From the NCBI GenBank assembly GCA_963668325.1, contig OY764222.1:186001-250000 (forward strand): 64,000 nt of DNA, written 5' to 3'. Source of the DNA: MPNP01 sp963668325 (lineage in GTDB: Bacteria > Pseudomonadota > Alphaproteobacteria > Rhodobacterales > Rhodobacteraceae). This document shows, piece after piece, positions 9,687-19,251 of this stretch. Each line of letters begins with the position of its first letter. Position 1 is the first letter of the stretch. The position numbers and the translations under genes were made by a program. The notes beneath the pieces were generated by a model, which worked only from the letters and a program-made list of their open reading frames with translations, did no database searches and was not told where the DNA came from.

Positions 9687-9917
9687 ATGAAATTTCTTCC
9701 TTATAAATTTCGTAGAAAACTGACCGTAATTTACCTTTTGATAGTGCTTCCAGTTTACATAGGATTGGTCGTTTCGTTTATGTTGAGTTTTGGTGAGCGC
9801 CTGCCAGTTTTTCTTGAGCTGTTGCTTTATGTCTTCTTTGGACTGATATGGATTCTTCCCATGAAATATATTGCCCGAGGCGTTGGTAAGGAAGAACCGA
9901 GTAACAACACTGGCTAG
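9687..9917 (+). CDS. DUF2842 small membrane protein
   Basis: A 76-aa protein with two predicted membrane helices (residues about 13-33 and 41-59) separated by a short polar loop, ending in a basic segment. The WILPMKYIARG motif near the C-terminus and the overall design match DUF2842, a family largely confined to alphaproteobacteria and without a known function. It follows purA closely, so it is probably translated from the same message. Confidence 0.8.
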   Translation: MKFLPYKFRRKLTVIYLLIVLPVYIGLVVSFMLSFGERLPVFLELLLYVFFGLIWILPMKYIARGVGKEEPSNNTG

Positions 9918-9935
9918 TGAACAAGCAGTAAGAAA

Positions 9936-10385
9936 TTGTTTAAATCATTCTTTGAAAAATATTCGAAACCCGAACCGCAACCCTTGACGGTTGATGATTT
10001 CAATCTTGCTCTCACGGTCTTGTTGGTTCGGGTTGCTCGGGCCGATCGACACTATTCGGAAGATGAGAAACTTCATATTGATGAGTTGATTTCTGGTTGT
10101 TGTCAAATTTCTTTGGACGAGGCCAAGAAATTACGCTTGGAAGCGGAGGAAATTGAGGCCCAAACCCATGACTCCGTTCAATTTACCCGAATTATCAAGA
10201 AAAAAATTCCCTTTGAACAAAGAGAGGAAATTCTGGAAATTTTATGGGAAATTGTCCTTTCCGATGGTACCCGAGATTATGGGGAAGATGGATTTCTTAG
10301 ATTGATAGCGAATCTTTTGGGGGTATCAGACCGAGATAGCGCTTTGGCTCGACAAAGAGCTATGGATCGAATGAGCGGCATCTAG
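9936..10385 (+). CDS. TerB-family protein
   Basis: A 149-aa, all-helical, acidic protein with the TerB signature: an AL..LLVRVARADRHYSEDEK segment early in the domain and LWEIVLSDGTRDYGEDGFLRLIANLLG later, each with an Asp/Glu-rich metal-binding-like turn. Despite the tellurite-resistance name, the single-domain alphaproteobacterial copies have no proven role. The apparent start is TTG (9936) with only a weak ribosome site, so the N-terminus is uncertain. The 3' end overlaps the convergent aminotransferase gene by four bases. Confidence 0.8.
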   Translation: MFKSFFEKYSKPEPQPLTVDDFNLALTVLLVRVARADRHYSEDEKLHIDELISGCCQISLDEAKKLRLEAEEIEAQTHDSVQFTRIIKKKIPFEQREEILEILWEIVLSDGTRDYGEDGFLRLIANLLGVSDRDSALARQRAMDRMSGI

Positions 10386-11500
10386 CTTTTTTCAGCATAT
10401 ATCTTGATACTGTTGGCAAGTGCAGAAGGGAAAACTTCTTCCAAATAATCCAGATTGCTGGTGGTTCCAGCAGAGATTCGGATACATCGGTCCTGGGGAG
10501 AAGCCAATGGCATTCGTACAAAAATGTCCCTTTTTACCAATTCTGACAATAGAATTCTGGCAAAGTCCCCATCCCTACCACCATCAACAGCAACAAAATT
10601 AGCGCCCGAGTTCAGAGTTTTCAGCCCATTGTTCTCAGCGATCACCTTTATTCGCTCTCTGGCTTCCTCCACCCTTCCGATGACGAGCCTTAGGTTTTCC
10701 TGATCACTAAGGGAAATCAATGCACCTACCTGTGACACTCGACACATGCCGAAATGATTCCTTACACGGTTAAAGGCAGATATTAACTTTTCTTCCCCAA
10801 GGGCATAACCGACCCTCATTCCAGCCATTCCATAAGCTTTGGAAAAGGTTCTGAAACGAACCAGTCTTGGATCATCAATATCCAAAGCCATTTCTGCATC
10901 GGCAGGTGCAAATTCAATATAAGCCTCATCCAATACGAGAAGTGTCTCTTGGGGCAGAGAGTCCAGCATTTCTAAGATCTCTTTCCCATTGTTCCAGGTG
11001 CCCATGGGATTATCCGGATTTGCCAGGTAAACGAGCTTTGGTTTAACTTTTCTGGCCATTTCAACCAGCGCTTGAGGGTCCTCTCGGTCATCAACGTATG
11101 GAACGGTAATGAGTTCGCCACCAAAGCCAACAACATGGTAATTGAAAGTTGGGTAAGCTCCGAGGGAGGTTACTACCTTTTCGTCTGGTTCGACCACCAT
11201 CCTCACCAGGTAGCCCAACAAACCATCTATTCCTTCACCAACCATGACATTGGCGGGTCGGATATTATAGAAATCCGCAATCGAATGTCGCAGGTCATGA
11301 TTTTCCGGGTCGCCATATTGCCATCCTTCAAATACGGCTTTCTGCATGGCCTCAATTGCTTTTGGTGAAGGCCCAAAAACATTCTCATTCGCACCAATTC
11401 TGGCTCTAAATGGGTTGCCTCTCAATCTCTCCAACGCCTCCGGTCCCACAAATGGAACTGTTACCGGGAGGGTATCCATTAACCGCGTAAACTGTATCAC
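10382..11500 (-). CDS. Histidinol-phosphate-type aminotransferase
   Basis: A pyridoxal-phosphate fold-type I aminotransferase of the HisC group. Visible are the GANENVFGPSPKAIEAM opening, LANPDNPMGTW, VLDEAYIEF, and the Schiff-base lysine in RFRTFSKAYGMAGMRVGYA. HisC proper converts imidazole-acetol phosphate to histidinol phosphate, but close relatives act on aromatic or other amino acids, and no histidine genes lie nearby. The start is GTG (11500) with AAGGGTG upstream; an ATG seven codons later is possible. Length is 372 aa. Confidence 0.85.
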   Translation of the reverse strand: MIQFTRLMDTLPVTVPFVGPEALERLRGNPFRARIGANENVFGPSPKAIEAMQKAVFEGWQYGDPENHDLRHSIADFYNIRPANVMVGEGIDGLLGYLVRMVVEPDEKVVTSLGAYPTFNYHVVGFGGELITVPYVDDREDPQALVEMARKVKPKLVYLANPDNPMGTWNNGKEILEMLDSLPQETLLVLDEAYIEFAPADAEMALDIDDPRLVRFRTFSKAYGMAGMRVGYALGEEKLISAFNRVRNHFGMCRVSQVGALISLSDQENLRLVIGRVEEARERIKVIAENNGLKTLNSGANFVAVDGGRDGDFARILLSELVKRDIFVRMPLASPQDRCIRISAGTTSNLDYLEEVFPSALANSIKIYAEKS

Positions 11501-11647
11501 AGTGCACCCTTTTCTTTTAACTCAAGCTAATATATCAAGTGTCCATCACATTTTAATATAGATTGTCATTCCGAGTAGAAAAATTATTAAACTACAGGGA
11601 TAACGATTTCCAGGCACTCTTTCTTTATAGATACAAAGGACAATCCA

Positions 11648-12322
11648 TTGAAATTAGGAATCTTGAAGGCAGGTCCAGTTATACCTGAGTTGTATGAGAA
11701 ATTTGGTGATTATGCATCTTCATATGAACAATTGCTGGGACCAGGGAACTTTGAAATTCAAAGTTGGGATATTTTCGAATCCAGTTTCCCTGATTCCATC
11801 AATCAGTGTGAAGGGTGGTTGATTTCGGGCTCCAGGTATGGTGTGTATGAACATTATCCCTGGTTACCCAAACTGGAAGAATTTATCAAAGATTGTTATT
11901 CCGCCAATTTACCCTTGATTGGAGTGTGTTTTGGTCATCAGGCTATGGCTAAAGCATTGGGTGGTAGGGTAGAAAATTTCAGCGGTGGTTGGAGTATCGG
12001 CCGAACAAGATATAATTTTATGGGGAAACAGATCCATTTGAACGCCTGGCATCAGGACCAGGTAATTTCCCTACCGCCAGGGGCAAAAGTCTTGGGAGAA
12101 AATGATTTTTGCAAATTTGCCTTTTTGAGTTATGGCCCACAAACCTTCAGTCTTCAACCGCACCCTGAATTCCCCCACGAATATATTAAGGGGTTGATTG
12201 AATTACGTGGCAAGGGAGTTGTTCCCGATGAATTACTGAACAAGGCAAAATACGGACTTGGTCGCAGTATCAACAATGACCTAATCGCAAATCATTTCAA
12301 AGAAATTCTTGGCACCAACTAA
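11648..12322 (+). CDS. Class I glutamine amidotransferase-like protein
   Basis: A 224-aa stand-alone glutaminase-like domain related to the GMP synthase glutaminase subunit. The nucleophile elbow is PLIGVCFGHQAMAKALGG and the catalytic His-x-Glu lies in SLQPHPEFPHEY. Such free-standing proteins often hydrolyse gamma-glutamyl compounds, so the true substrate is open. The start is TTG (11648) with AAAGGA about 8 bases upstream. Confidence 0.83.
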   Translation: MKLGILKAGPVIPELYEKFGDYASSYEQLLGPGNFEIQSWDIFESSFPDSINQCEGWLISGSRYGVYEHYPWLPKLEEFIKDCYSANLPLIGVCFGHQAMAKALGGRVENFSGGWSIGRTRYNFMGKQIHLNAWHQDQVISLPPGAKVLGENDFCKFAFLSYGPQTFSLQPHPEFPHEYIKGLIELRGKGVVPDELLNKAKYGLGRSINNDLIANHFKEILGTN

Positions 12323-12561
12323 AATCGAATCCACTTTTGGAGCTTACTTGAGATTTGTGAAAATCTCGATTGAAATTCATAATGTTTGGATCTGTTAAAA
12401 ATTATCTCAGCAAATTCCGTTTTAATCGACAATAACACTTTTATTGCATTGTGACTCCCGAATAACATTATAGATCATTCGAAATGGGTTCAAATCCAGA
12501 AGGATCATAAGTGAAGAGACAACTTCCAATGTCTCTACACATCGCCATTTTTTTGATACGT

Positions 12562-12945
12562 CTATGCTCGGAGAGTAGCGCAGCGTGAATCTAGGTAGGC
12601 AAGAGCATAGATCATTCCTGAAATCGTTTTGATCTGATCAAGCGGGGGACATCCGAAAACTCGATTATCATTACGCAGCCAGGCATTAGCGACCTGTCTG
12701 TTGCCTCCTGTTAGGGTATCAAGCAAGTGAAACAGGTTAACAAAATGTGCTCCCAGTTCAAATTCTTTACTGCCCTTTTTTAACCAATATACATCCTCTC
12801 TCATCCGAGAAACGGTTGGCACCGAGACACCAATAATCTTAGCAAGGTCTTTGGCCGAAATACCAAGTTTTTCAAAAGCTCGTATCACGGACATGGTCAA
12901 GACTCGTTCTTGCTCCTGATTTTCTATGGATTGTGTTTGTTTCAT
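12562..12945 (-). CDS. Orphan Xre/MbcA/ParS-type antitoxin-like protein
   Basis: A 127-aa protein (from the ATG at 12945) with an N-terminal helix-turn-helix (AKIIGVSVPTVSRMRED) and a C-terminal toxin-binding-type domain containing ANAWLRNDNRVFGCPPLDQI. This is the architecture of antitoxins paired with RES-domain toxins. No RES or other toxin gene lies on either side: upstream is about 110 bases of non-coding DNA and phaR, and downstream is an intergenic region. It may have lost its partner or act as a plain regulator. An earlier in-frame start at 12987 is less likely. Confidence 0.75.
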   Translation of the reverse strand: MKQTQSIENQEQERVLTMSVIRAFEKLGISAKDLAKIIGVSVPTVSRMREDVYWLKKGSKEFELGAHFVNLFHLLDTLTGGNRQVANAWLRNDNRVFGCPPLDQIKTISGMIYALAYLDSRCATLRA

Positions 12946-13057
12946 GGATAGTTCAATAAATATAAAGGCAGGAATATTTCCGTACAAATCATTTAGAAAG
13001 AGATCTGTGGATAATTCTGGTTCAACTTATCATCAAATCTAATGATCCGGTTGATCA

Positions 13058-13603
13058 TTACCCCATTTTATCCAGTTTTTTCTGCATTTCTGCCATTTGC
13101 TTCTTCAATTGAATCAGTTCTTCATTGTTATTCTGGGCAGATTGTTTTGCTTCCTTTTCCTTGCTTGGAGAAGGCATAAAGGGGAACATTGTGGATAAAA
13201 TTTCCTGCTGTGTTTCTTGGAAATCCTTGAAACTTTTCATGGGATCAGAAGCATTCTGGATTTTTTCCATTATTTGATTCTGACTCTTGTTAAGCATGTC
13301 ATAGGATGTTTCGAGAAACTTTGGAACCAATGCCAAGGTTTTCTCGTTGTATGATCTAACCATGTTTTGCAGCATGTCCAAAGGTAATACGGGTAATTCT
13401 TTGGATTCATTATCGACAATGATCCTTACCATGTACTCCCTGGAGAGATCTTCTCCAGTTACCTTATCAATGATTTTTACATCACGACCGGCTTTGATTA
13501 TTTCCGATACTTCTTCCAAGGTTGTATATTCGCTGGTTTCGGTGTTGTAGAGTCTACGGCTGGCATACCGCTTTATCAACAGTGGTTCTTGGCCTTCAGT
13601 CAT
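13058..13603 (-). CDS. phaR: Polyhydroxyalkanoate synthesis repressor PhaR
   Basis: PhaR represses phasin and related genes and is released when it binds polyhydroxyalkanoate. The N-terminal DNA-binding domain is clear (IKRYASRRLYNTETSEYTTLEE), followed by the PHB-accumulation domain with LPVLPLDMLQNMVRSYNEKTL. The C-terminus is Gln/Lys-rich and probably a coiled coil (about residues 155-180). It sits just downstream of phaC on the same strand. Start is ATG at 13603, or the GTG immediately before it. Confidence 0.93.
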   Translation of the reverse strand: MTEGQEPLLIKRYASRRLYNTETSEYTTLEEVSEIIKAGRDVKIIDKVTGEDLSREYMVRIIVDNESKELPVLPLDMLQNMVRSYNEKTLALVPKFLETSYDMLNKSQNQIMEKIQNASDPMKSFKDFQETQQEILSTMFPFMPSPSKEKEAKQSAQNNNEELIQLKKQMAEMQKKLDKMG

Positions 13604-13628
13604 CACCCGCCTATCACATTATTTTAAA

Positions 13629-15404
13629 TTAAATGGTCACAAGGATATACTCACCGGGAGCAGGTCCCAAATTGCTTTCCATATGTGTAATTGAATTAAC
13701 ATCCAAGGTCTTGCCGGACCTTGTTGCCAACCACTTCTCCCAAGCAGGCCACCATGTTTCCTTGTGGTACTCAGCTGTTTGTTTCCACTCCTCCAGGGAT
13801 GATGGATTCTTACTGTTGGTATAATGTCCGTATTTTATTTTGGTTGGGGGATTGACGACACCCGCAACATGTCCCGATTCGGCCAGAAAAAACTTTTTAC
13901 TTCGGCTTCTCATCTTCTTGATTCCGTCAAATGACACTTTCCAGTCAACAAGATGATCAGACTCACAGGCAACTACAGAAAGAGGAACGGTTATATCCTT
14001 TAGGGATAATTTTACGCCATTTAATTCATATTCACCTTTGGTAAAGGAATTATTTCGAATGAGATCGTGAAAATATTCCCTGGCCATTCGACCTGGTAGA
14101 TTTGTTGAATCACCGTTCCAATGCAAAAGATCAAATGCTTTGGGTGACTCTCCAAGTAAATAACTCCTGATTGCTGGGCCATATACGAGGTCATTTGCAC
14201 GGAGGTAAGAAAAGGCATTGGCCATGCTTTTTCCAGGCAAATAGCCATTTTCCTCAAGAATTTCATCTACGCCATTGATAAAATCATCCCCCAGGAATAT
14301 TCCCAGTTCTCCGATATCCTCAAAATCGGTCAATGTTGTGAAAAAGGTAGCGGATCGTACCTTGTCGGTATTGGTTTTGCTCATATACGCCAATGCTAAA
14401 GCGAGAAGAGTACCCCCTATACAATAGCCAATAGCATTGACCTTGTTGGAGCTAGTATAATTGCAAACCTCATCTATAGCTGATATGCATCCGTCCATGG
14501 TGTAGGTATCCATACCTACATCCCGATGAGAGTGGTCGGGGTTTACCCAACTTACGACAAAAAGTTGGTAACCCTGGTCTACAACCCACCTGATGAAACT
14601 ATTATCTGGTCGCAGGTCCAGGATGTAATACTTGTTTATCCAGGGTGGTATTATTACCAGAGGAATTTCCTTCACCTTCTCGGTTTTCGGATGGTAATGG
14701 ATTAATTCATAAAGGTCGTTCCTAAAAACTACCTCACCTTCAGTTGTCGCTAGATTTTCCCCGACCTTGAATGCATCCGGGTCGCAAAGGGTTACCTGAA
14801 GATCTCCATCATTCTTTTCGAGATCGCTTACCAAATTCTCCAATCCATTTACCAGGGACTGACCTTCGGTCTTAATTGCCTTGTCCAATGCCTCAGGATT
14901 CGTGGCAAGAAAATTGGCTGGGCTCAAAAGATCGGTTATTTGCTGAGAAAAAAATTCGATTCTCTTTCGATCGCTGTCGCTCAAACCCTCCATGTTTTCA
15001 AAATAGCTCGTAATCATCTGAGTATTCAGGAAATAATGGTCCTTGATGAGTTTGAAATACGGTGTATCCCATAGGTCGCTTTTGAATCTTTTGTCTTTAG
15101 GTGTTGCTTTTGAACTAGAATCAGATTTGTTGGGAAAATCCAGTAATGATTTTTGGGTTTCCATCCACAGGTTCAAGGATTGACCCCAATAGGATACCTG
15201 ATTTTCGAAAACCTTGGTGGGATTTGCAACCATGTCGGCAAATGAAGCCAGACCTGTCCTTGCTACCAATTCCTGATCAGTTTGCATGAATTTCTGATTT
15301 TGGTTACTCCTATTGGAAAGTACCTCTATCAACCGCTTGCTTAATTCTTCAATCCGTTGAAGATTTTCCTGATACTTTTCAGATCTTTCGCTAGAAGGTA
15401 GCAT
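13629..15404 (-). CDS. phaC: Class I polyhydroxyalkanoate synthase
   Basis: Polymerises (R)-3-hydroxyacyl-CoA into storage polyester at the granule surface. The 591-aa length is that of class I synthases. The lipase-like box with the nucleophilic Cys is NAIGYCIGGTLLALA; the other triad members are plausible in ACESDHLVDWK (Asp) and ESGHVAGVVNPP (His). The N-terminal third is the variable PhaC_N region. It is divergent from phaZ (100-bp gap) and upstream of phaR, so polymer synthesis, breakdown and control genes lie together. Confidence 0.95.
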   Translation of the reverse strand: MLPSSERSEKYQENLQRIEELSKRLIEVLSNRSNQNQKFMQTDQELVARTGLASFADMVANPTKVFENQVSYWGQSLNLWMETQKSLLDFPNKSDSSSKATPKDKRFKSDLWDTPYFKLIKDHYFLNTQMITSYFENMEGLSDSDRKRIEFFSQQITDLLSPANFLATNPEALDKAIKTEGQSLVNGLENLVSDLEKNDGDLQVTLCDPDAFKVGENLATTEGEVVFRNDLYELIHYHPKTEKVKEIPLVIIPPWINKYYILDLRPDNSFIRWVVDQGYQLFVVSWVNPDHSHRDVGMDTYTMDGCISAIDEVCNYTSSNKVNAIGYCIGGTLLALALAYMSKTNTDKVRSATFFTTLTDFEDIGELGIFLGDDFINGVDEILEENGYLPGKSMANAFSYLRANDLVYGPAIRSYLLGESPKAFDLLHWNGDSTNLPGRMAREYFHDLIRNNSFTKGEYELNGVKLSLKDITVPLSVVACESDHLVDWKVSFDGIKKMRSRSKKFFLAESGHVAGVVNPPTKIKYGHYTNSKNPSSLEEWKQTAEYHKETWWPAWEKWLATRSGKTLDVNSITHMESNLGPAPGEYILVTI

Positions 15405-15503
15405 CTTGTTTATTCCGTAATTTACACTATTAACCCTTACATAAATAAGTACCTAATTTTGTGACTCAAGATTAGGAATAACTGATTGTGAAAGGGATGG
15501 ATA

Positions 15504-16727
15504 ATGAGAAGCCATTACGCTTATGATGGTGCGGAAAGCATTAGGTTAGCTTATGAATGGATAGGGGCATCAGCAAAAACTTTTTGGTCTTTTCCCTATT
15601 TTGGTTTCTCCAGCAGTTTCATTCCCAAGACTTTTTCCTCCTGGGGCAAGGTTGTCGAAAGAACCTTCAGTCGAATTGTTGAAAAGCCCGATTGGAATAT
15701 AAACAGCATAGTTTCTAACCATACCGAATATTTGGTCACTGAGGATGTTTTGCTGGAAAAGCCTTTTGGCAAACTCCTGCATTTTCGGGTCATTGATCGT
15801 ACCAGGTTACCTCTGAAGGTCTTGATTATAGCCCCCATGTCAGGTCATTATCCAACATTACTGCGAAAGACGGTACGGAGTTTGCTACCTGATTGTGAGG
15901 TATATATTACCGAATGGAAAAACGCTCGGGATATTCCTGTCTCAGAAGGTAAATTCGATGTTGAAGACTTCACTGAGTACCTAAGGGAATTCATGCTGTA
16001 CATGGGGCCGGATACTCACGTAATTTCCGTTTGCCAACCCGTCCCATTAACCTTGGCGGCGACCGCCCTCATCGCTGAAGATACACCTGAAATGCAGCCC
16101 AAATCGCTGATTTTGTTCGGTGGTCCGGTTGATCCAAATGCAGCACCAACCGAGGTTACTGACTTTGGTAATACGGTAACCATGGGCCAATTGGAACATT
16201 TTTTCATCCAGCATGTGGGTTCTGGTTATAATGGCGTGGGGAGACTGGTGTTTCCTGGTATAATTCAGCTCTGTTCCTTTATGGCAATGAATGCCCAAAA
16301 ACATTCCCAAGCCTTTATGAATCAGATCCTGAAAACCGCCCAGGGTGAAGCCTCTGACCATGACCGACACAATGACTTCTATGATGAATATCTGGCGGTT
16401 ATGGATTTAACTGCAGAATTCTATCTTTCGACTGTACAAAGAATATTCAAGGGCCGTGAAATTGCCTTGAATTCCTTTACCGTAAAAGGTCGCAAGGTTG
16501 ATCTAACCAAAATCACGACAACGGCGGTCAAGACGGTGGAAGGTGAAAATGATGATATTTCGGCCCCTGGTCAATGTTCAGTTGCATTGCAACTGCTCAC
16601 CGGGTTGCCCAAAGAGAAAAAAGCCAGCCATGTTGAACCTAAGGCAGGCCATTATGGGATATTCTCCGGCAAGGTGTGGTTAAATAATATTCGACCCTTG
16701 GTCTTGGACTTTATGGAGAGAAACTGA
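15504..16727 (+). CDS. phaZ: Intracellular polyhydroxyalkanoate depolymerase
   Basis: Degrades stored polyhydroxyalkanoate. The 407-aa protein has the depolymerase alpha/beta fold with the unusual cysteine nucleophile in VISVCQPVPLTLAA, instead of a serine lipase box, and a C-terminal His in VEPKAGHYGIFSG. N-terminal features (MRSHYAYDGAESIRLAYEW) match the granule-associated PhaZ group. The start is well supported by AAAGGGATGG upstream. The 3' end abuts the convergent RraA-like gene. Confidence 0.93.
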   Translation: MRSHYAYDGAESIRLAYEWIGASAKTFWSFPYFGFSSSFIPKTFSSWGKVVERTFSRIVEKPDWNINSIVSNHTEYLVTEDVLLEKPFGKLLHFRVIDRTRLPLKVLIIAPMSGHYPTLLRKTVRSLLPDCEVYITEWKNARDIPVSEGKFDVEDFTEYLREFMLYMGPDTHVISVCQPVPLTLAATALIAEDTPEMQPKSLILFGGPVDPNAAPTEVTDFGNTVTMGQLEHFFIQHVGSGYNGVGRLVFPGIIQLCSFMAMNAQKHSQAFMNQILKTAQGEASDHDRHNDFYDEYLAVMDLTAEFYLSTVQRIFKGREIALNSFTVKGRKVDLTKITTTAVKTVEGENDDISAPGQCSVALQLLTGLPKEKKASHVEPKAGHYGIFSGKVWLNNIRPLVLDFMERN

Positions 16728-16730
16728 TTT

Positions 16731-17447
16731 CTACTTCCTGATCTCTCGACTGAATTTCTCCCAACTCTCATTTAATTGGTTTATATCTATTCCACCCTTC
16801 CGACGAGCAGCATTGATCACAAAAGCTTCGCCGCGGATTAATTTTTCAATAGATTCTGGTATTCTGTCAATTATTTCTTTGGGGATAACTGTGGCTCCAT
16901 GCTTGTCAGCATGAATCAAGTCTTCCTCAACCACTTTAAGTCCGAAGATATCTACTGGTTTGCCAATATCCACCAAATGGACAAAAGCATGGCTTACCCC
17001 AACTGAACCAGCCAGAATGGGAAACCCCTGAACCAGTTCATCCAGATCCCTGACCTGACCGTTGGTAAGGACCCCAGCAAGACCAAAACCCTTATGGATA
17101 GTTGAATTTACCTCACCCCACCAAGCCCCATAGGTATCGGGATAATCCAAATCTTCCATAACCAATAGTGACGGTTTTTTTGAAGAGTTCAAATAGTGAT
17201 AATAATCCGTTCTTCTTTGGATTAGCTGTTTTTGACTTTCCTTCGGAGGCTCCTTGGCCCGAATACGAGCTGTCTGGGCCCAACCCACAATCGCTCCGGC
17301 AGTGGATTCCGTTGCCACCAGAGGTTTCTTGGTATAATTTTTGAAGTCCCTTGTTCCCAAGGCAACCTCAATTGCATTGACTATTGTCGGGGTGTCATAA
17401 CCCTTGATGAATTCTAAAACTTGATTGTCCATTACAGTTTGAGCCAT
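16731..17447 (-). CDS. RraA-family aldolase-like protein
   Basis: A 238-aa member of the RraA fold, which includes 4-hydroxy-4-methyl-2-oxoglutarate / 4-carboxy-4-hydroxy-2-oxoadipate aldolases and oxaloacetate decarboxylases. The loop GVLTNGQVRDLDEL, with the conserved Gly-x-x-Arg-Asp metal/substrate motif, and ADKHGATVIP are visible. It is the last gene of the long minus-strand catabolic operon and overlaps the preceding hydrolase gene by about 16 bases. An aldolase or decarboxylase yielding pyruvate would fit a terminal catabolic step, but the substrate is unknown. Confidence 0.83.
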   Translation of the reverse strand: MAQTVMDNQVLEFIKGYDTPTIVNAIEVALGTRDFKNYTKKPLVATESTAGAIVGWAQTARIRAKEPPKESQKQLIQRRTDYYHYLNSSKKPSLLVMEDLDYPDTYGAWWGEVNSTIHKGFGLAGVLTNGQVRDLDELVQGFPILAGSVGVSHAFVHLVDIGKPVDIFGLKVVEEDLIHADKHGATVIPKEIIDRIPESIEKLIRGEAFVINAARRKGGIDINQLNESWEKFSREIRK

Positions 17448-18133
17448 GCTTTCATTGCCTCGTCAAATTCACTTGTTGGTTGTTCGATCATTACCATGTG
17501 ACCAGACTCCCTTATACCAAAAAGTTCGGCATGGGGAATTAGTTCCTTCATTGCATAATGATATTCTGGAGGGCAGAGTTGATCCTCCTCGCCGAAAATC
17601 AAGGCCACCGGAACATCAAGCCCACTAAGGGTAGAGGTCTGGTCTGGTCGGTTAATCAGGGCTCTTGATTGTTTTATGAATACATCGGGCCCTAAATCCA
17701 AAGCCATGACCATGATGAATTTCAGGTATAGGGATTTATAAGGACTGTCATAAAGATAGGCGGGTTTCATTTCGTCCCTGATTACTTCTTTCAGGTTTCC
17801 CTTGCTTACCGAATCTATTCGGGCTTCCCTAATTCGGGCTACGGCCGATTTTTCTGACCGGTGATTAGTGGCGATCAAGGCCAAGCGAGTAACTCTTTCG
17901 GGTGCTAGCCGATACATTTCCATGGCCACGATTCCACCCATTGAATGACCAGCAAGGGCAAAGCTAGGTGGGCAGGAAGCAAGGGTCCTTTGGGCAATCT
18001 CGGTAATGCTGTCTATGCCGGTTATTACTGGTATCGAAACCTCTTGATCCTTAAATACACCTGCGACCTGATCTTGAAAGACCCGATGGTCGCACATGTG
18101 CCCTGGGAGTAAAACAATGGGTTCGGATATCAT
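17432..18133 (-). CDS. Alpha/beta hydrolase
   Basis: A 233-aa single-domain hydrolase: oxyanion region IVLLPGHMCDHRVF, nucleophile elbow LAGHSMGGIVAMEM (Ser), Asp in ALIFGEEDQLCPPEY and His in GIRESGHMVMIEQP. The family includes esterases and lactonases; the substrate is unknown. The ATG at 18133 overlaps the stop of the upstream MetE-like gene as ATGA, so the two are translationally coupled. A longer open frame up to 18229 is explained by that overlap and is not used. Confidence 0.87.
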   Translation of the reverse strand: MISEPIVLLPGHMCDHRVFQDQVAGVFKDQEVSIPVITGIDSITEIAQRTLASCPPSFALAGHSMGGIVAMEMYRLAPERVTRLALIATNHRSEKSAVARIREARIDSVSKGNLKEVIRDEMKPAYLYDSPYKSLYLKFIMVMALDLGPDVFIKQSRALINRPDQTSTLSGLDVPVALIFGEEDQLCPPEYHYAMKELIPHAELFGIRESGHMVMIEQPTSEFDEAMKAWLKL

Positions 18134-19251
18134 GCAATCATCTTGGCGCCCTGGGCAAGACTGGCTAGTTTTGCATAGGCGATCTGGGGGTCGACAGCGC
18201 CAAAACCGGCAAAAGTCCCAAACCCGCAATCGGACCCAGCCATAATTCTTTCCTTGGGAACAAACTCCAGAAACCTCTCAATACGTTGCTTGACGACTTC
18301 AGGGTGCTCAACAAAATTTGTTGTGGAATCAATAACTCCAGGTATCAGGATCTTGTCTTGCGATATCTCCTTGAACCTTTCTTTGAATATTACCCATTCA
18401 TGGGCATGCCTTGGATTGGAAGTTTCAAAAAGCAGATATTTGGCGTTAACCTTCATAAATGTCGAAAAAACCTTTGCCATGCTAATATCGCAGGTGTGAG
18501 GACCTTCATAATTTCCCCAGCAGATATGAACCCTTACCTTGGCAGGATCAATTCCATCCAGGGCTTCATTCAATACAGCGACATTTTGCTCGGCAATTCT
18601 TACAAATTCATCATCACTAAGGTCGGCAAATAACACATGTCTGGATAAAGCCAGATCAGGACAATCCAACTGTAACAAAAGCCCATTATCAACAATGGTG
18701 CGATACTCTTCCTTCATCACTTGGCCAAGTTCATGAAGATATTCTTCCCGTGAGGAGTAATAGTTATTTGGCAGAAATAAACTTATCACTCCTGGTGAGG
18801 CCGCGTTCATGAAACCTCCCCTTGCACCTGCCTCCTTGATGCCAAGTAACAGGTTGCTGATATCCTTAAGAAGGTCATCCTGTCCCTTGGATTCAATTTT
18901 ACCGACACAGCATGGGCGTGAATATTTGGGCGTCCCACCTTCAGAAGCCAGCCTCGCAAGGTATGATGGATATTGCAATAAATCAGCCGGAGGTTGCCTT
19001 GGTGCATCACCCGCAAAACCCGAATACCGATCCTTTACATAGGTTGCGTAGGAAATTTTTGAGGTTTCTCCATCAGAAACAATGTCTATACCTGCATCAA
19101 CCTGTTTTTTTACTGTCGCCAGGGTAGCATCTTGCATGACCTGATCAAATTGTTCCTGATCAAAATCTTCTCCCCTCTCCCGAGCAAAGAGAAAATCCAT
19201 AACTTCCTTGCTTCTGGGCAAGCTTCCAACATGGGTAGTTAATATTGCCAT
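18130..19251 (-). CDS. MetE-like cobalamin-independent methyltransferase family protein
   Basis: A 373-aa relative of the C-terminal half of cobalamin-independent methionine synthase, opening with LTTHVGSLPRS. The zinc ligands are in VHICWGNYEGPH (His-x-Cys), a Glu in LFETSNPRHAHE and the Cys of AGSDCGFGTFAGFG, so a catalytic zinc site is likely. True MetE is about twice as long and has an N-terminal folate half; stand-alone proteins like this usually move methyl or alkyl groups from other donors. Its place in the operon suggests it removes or transfers a methyl group from the imported compound. It overlaps the cupin gene upstream as TAATG. Confidence 0.85.
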   Translation of the reverse strand: MAILTTHVGSLPRSKEVMDFLFARERGEDFDQEQFDQVMQDATLATVKKQVDAGIDIVSDGETSKISYATYVKDRYSGFAGDAPRQPPADLLQYPSYLARLASEGGTPKYSRPCCVGKIESKGQDDLLKDISNLLLGIKEAGARGGFMNAASPGVISLFLPNNYYSSREEYLHELGQVMKEEYRTIVDNGLLLQLDCPDLALSRHVLFADLSDDEFVRIAEQNVAVLNEALDGIDPAKVRVHICWGNYEGPHTCDISMAKVFSTFMKVNAKYLLFETSNPRHAHEWVIFKERFKEISQDKILIPGVIDSTTNFVEHPEVVKQRIERFLEFVPKERIMAGSDCGFGTFAGFGAVDPQIAYAKLASLAQGAKMIA

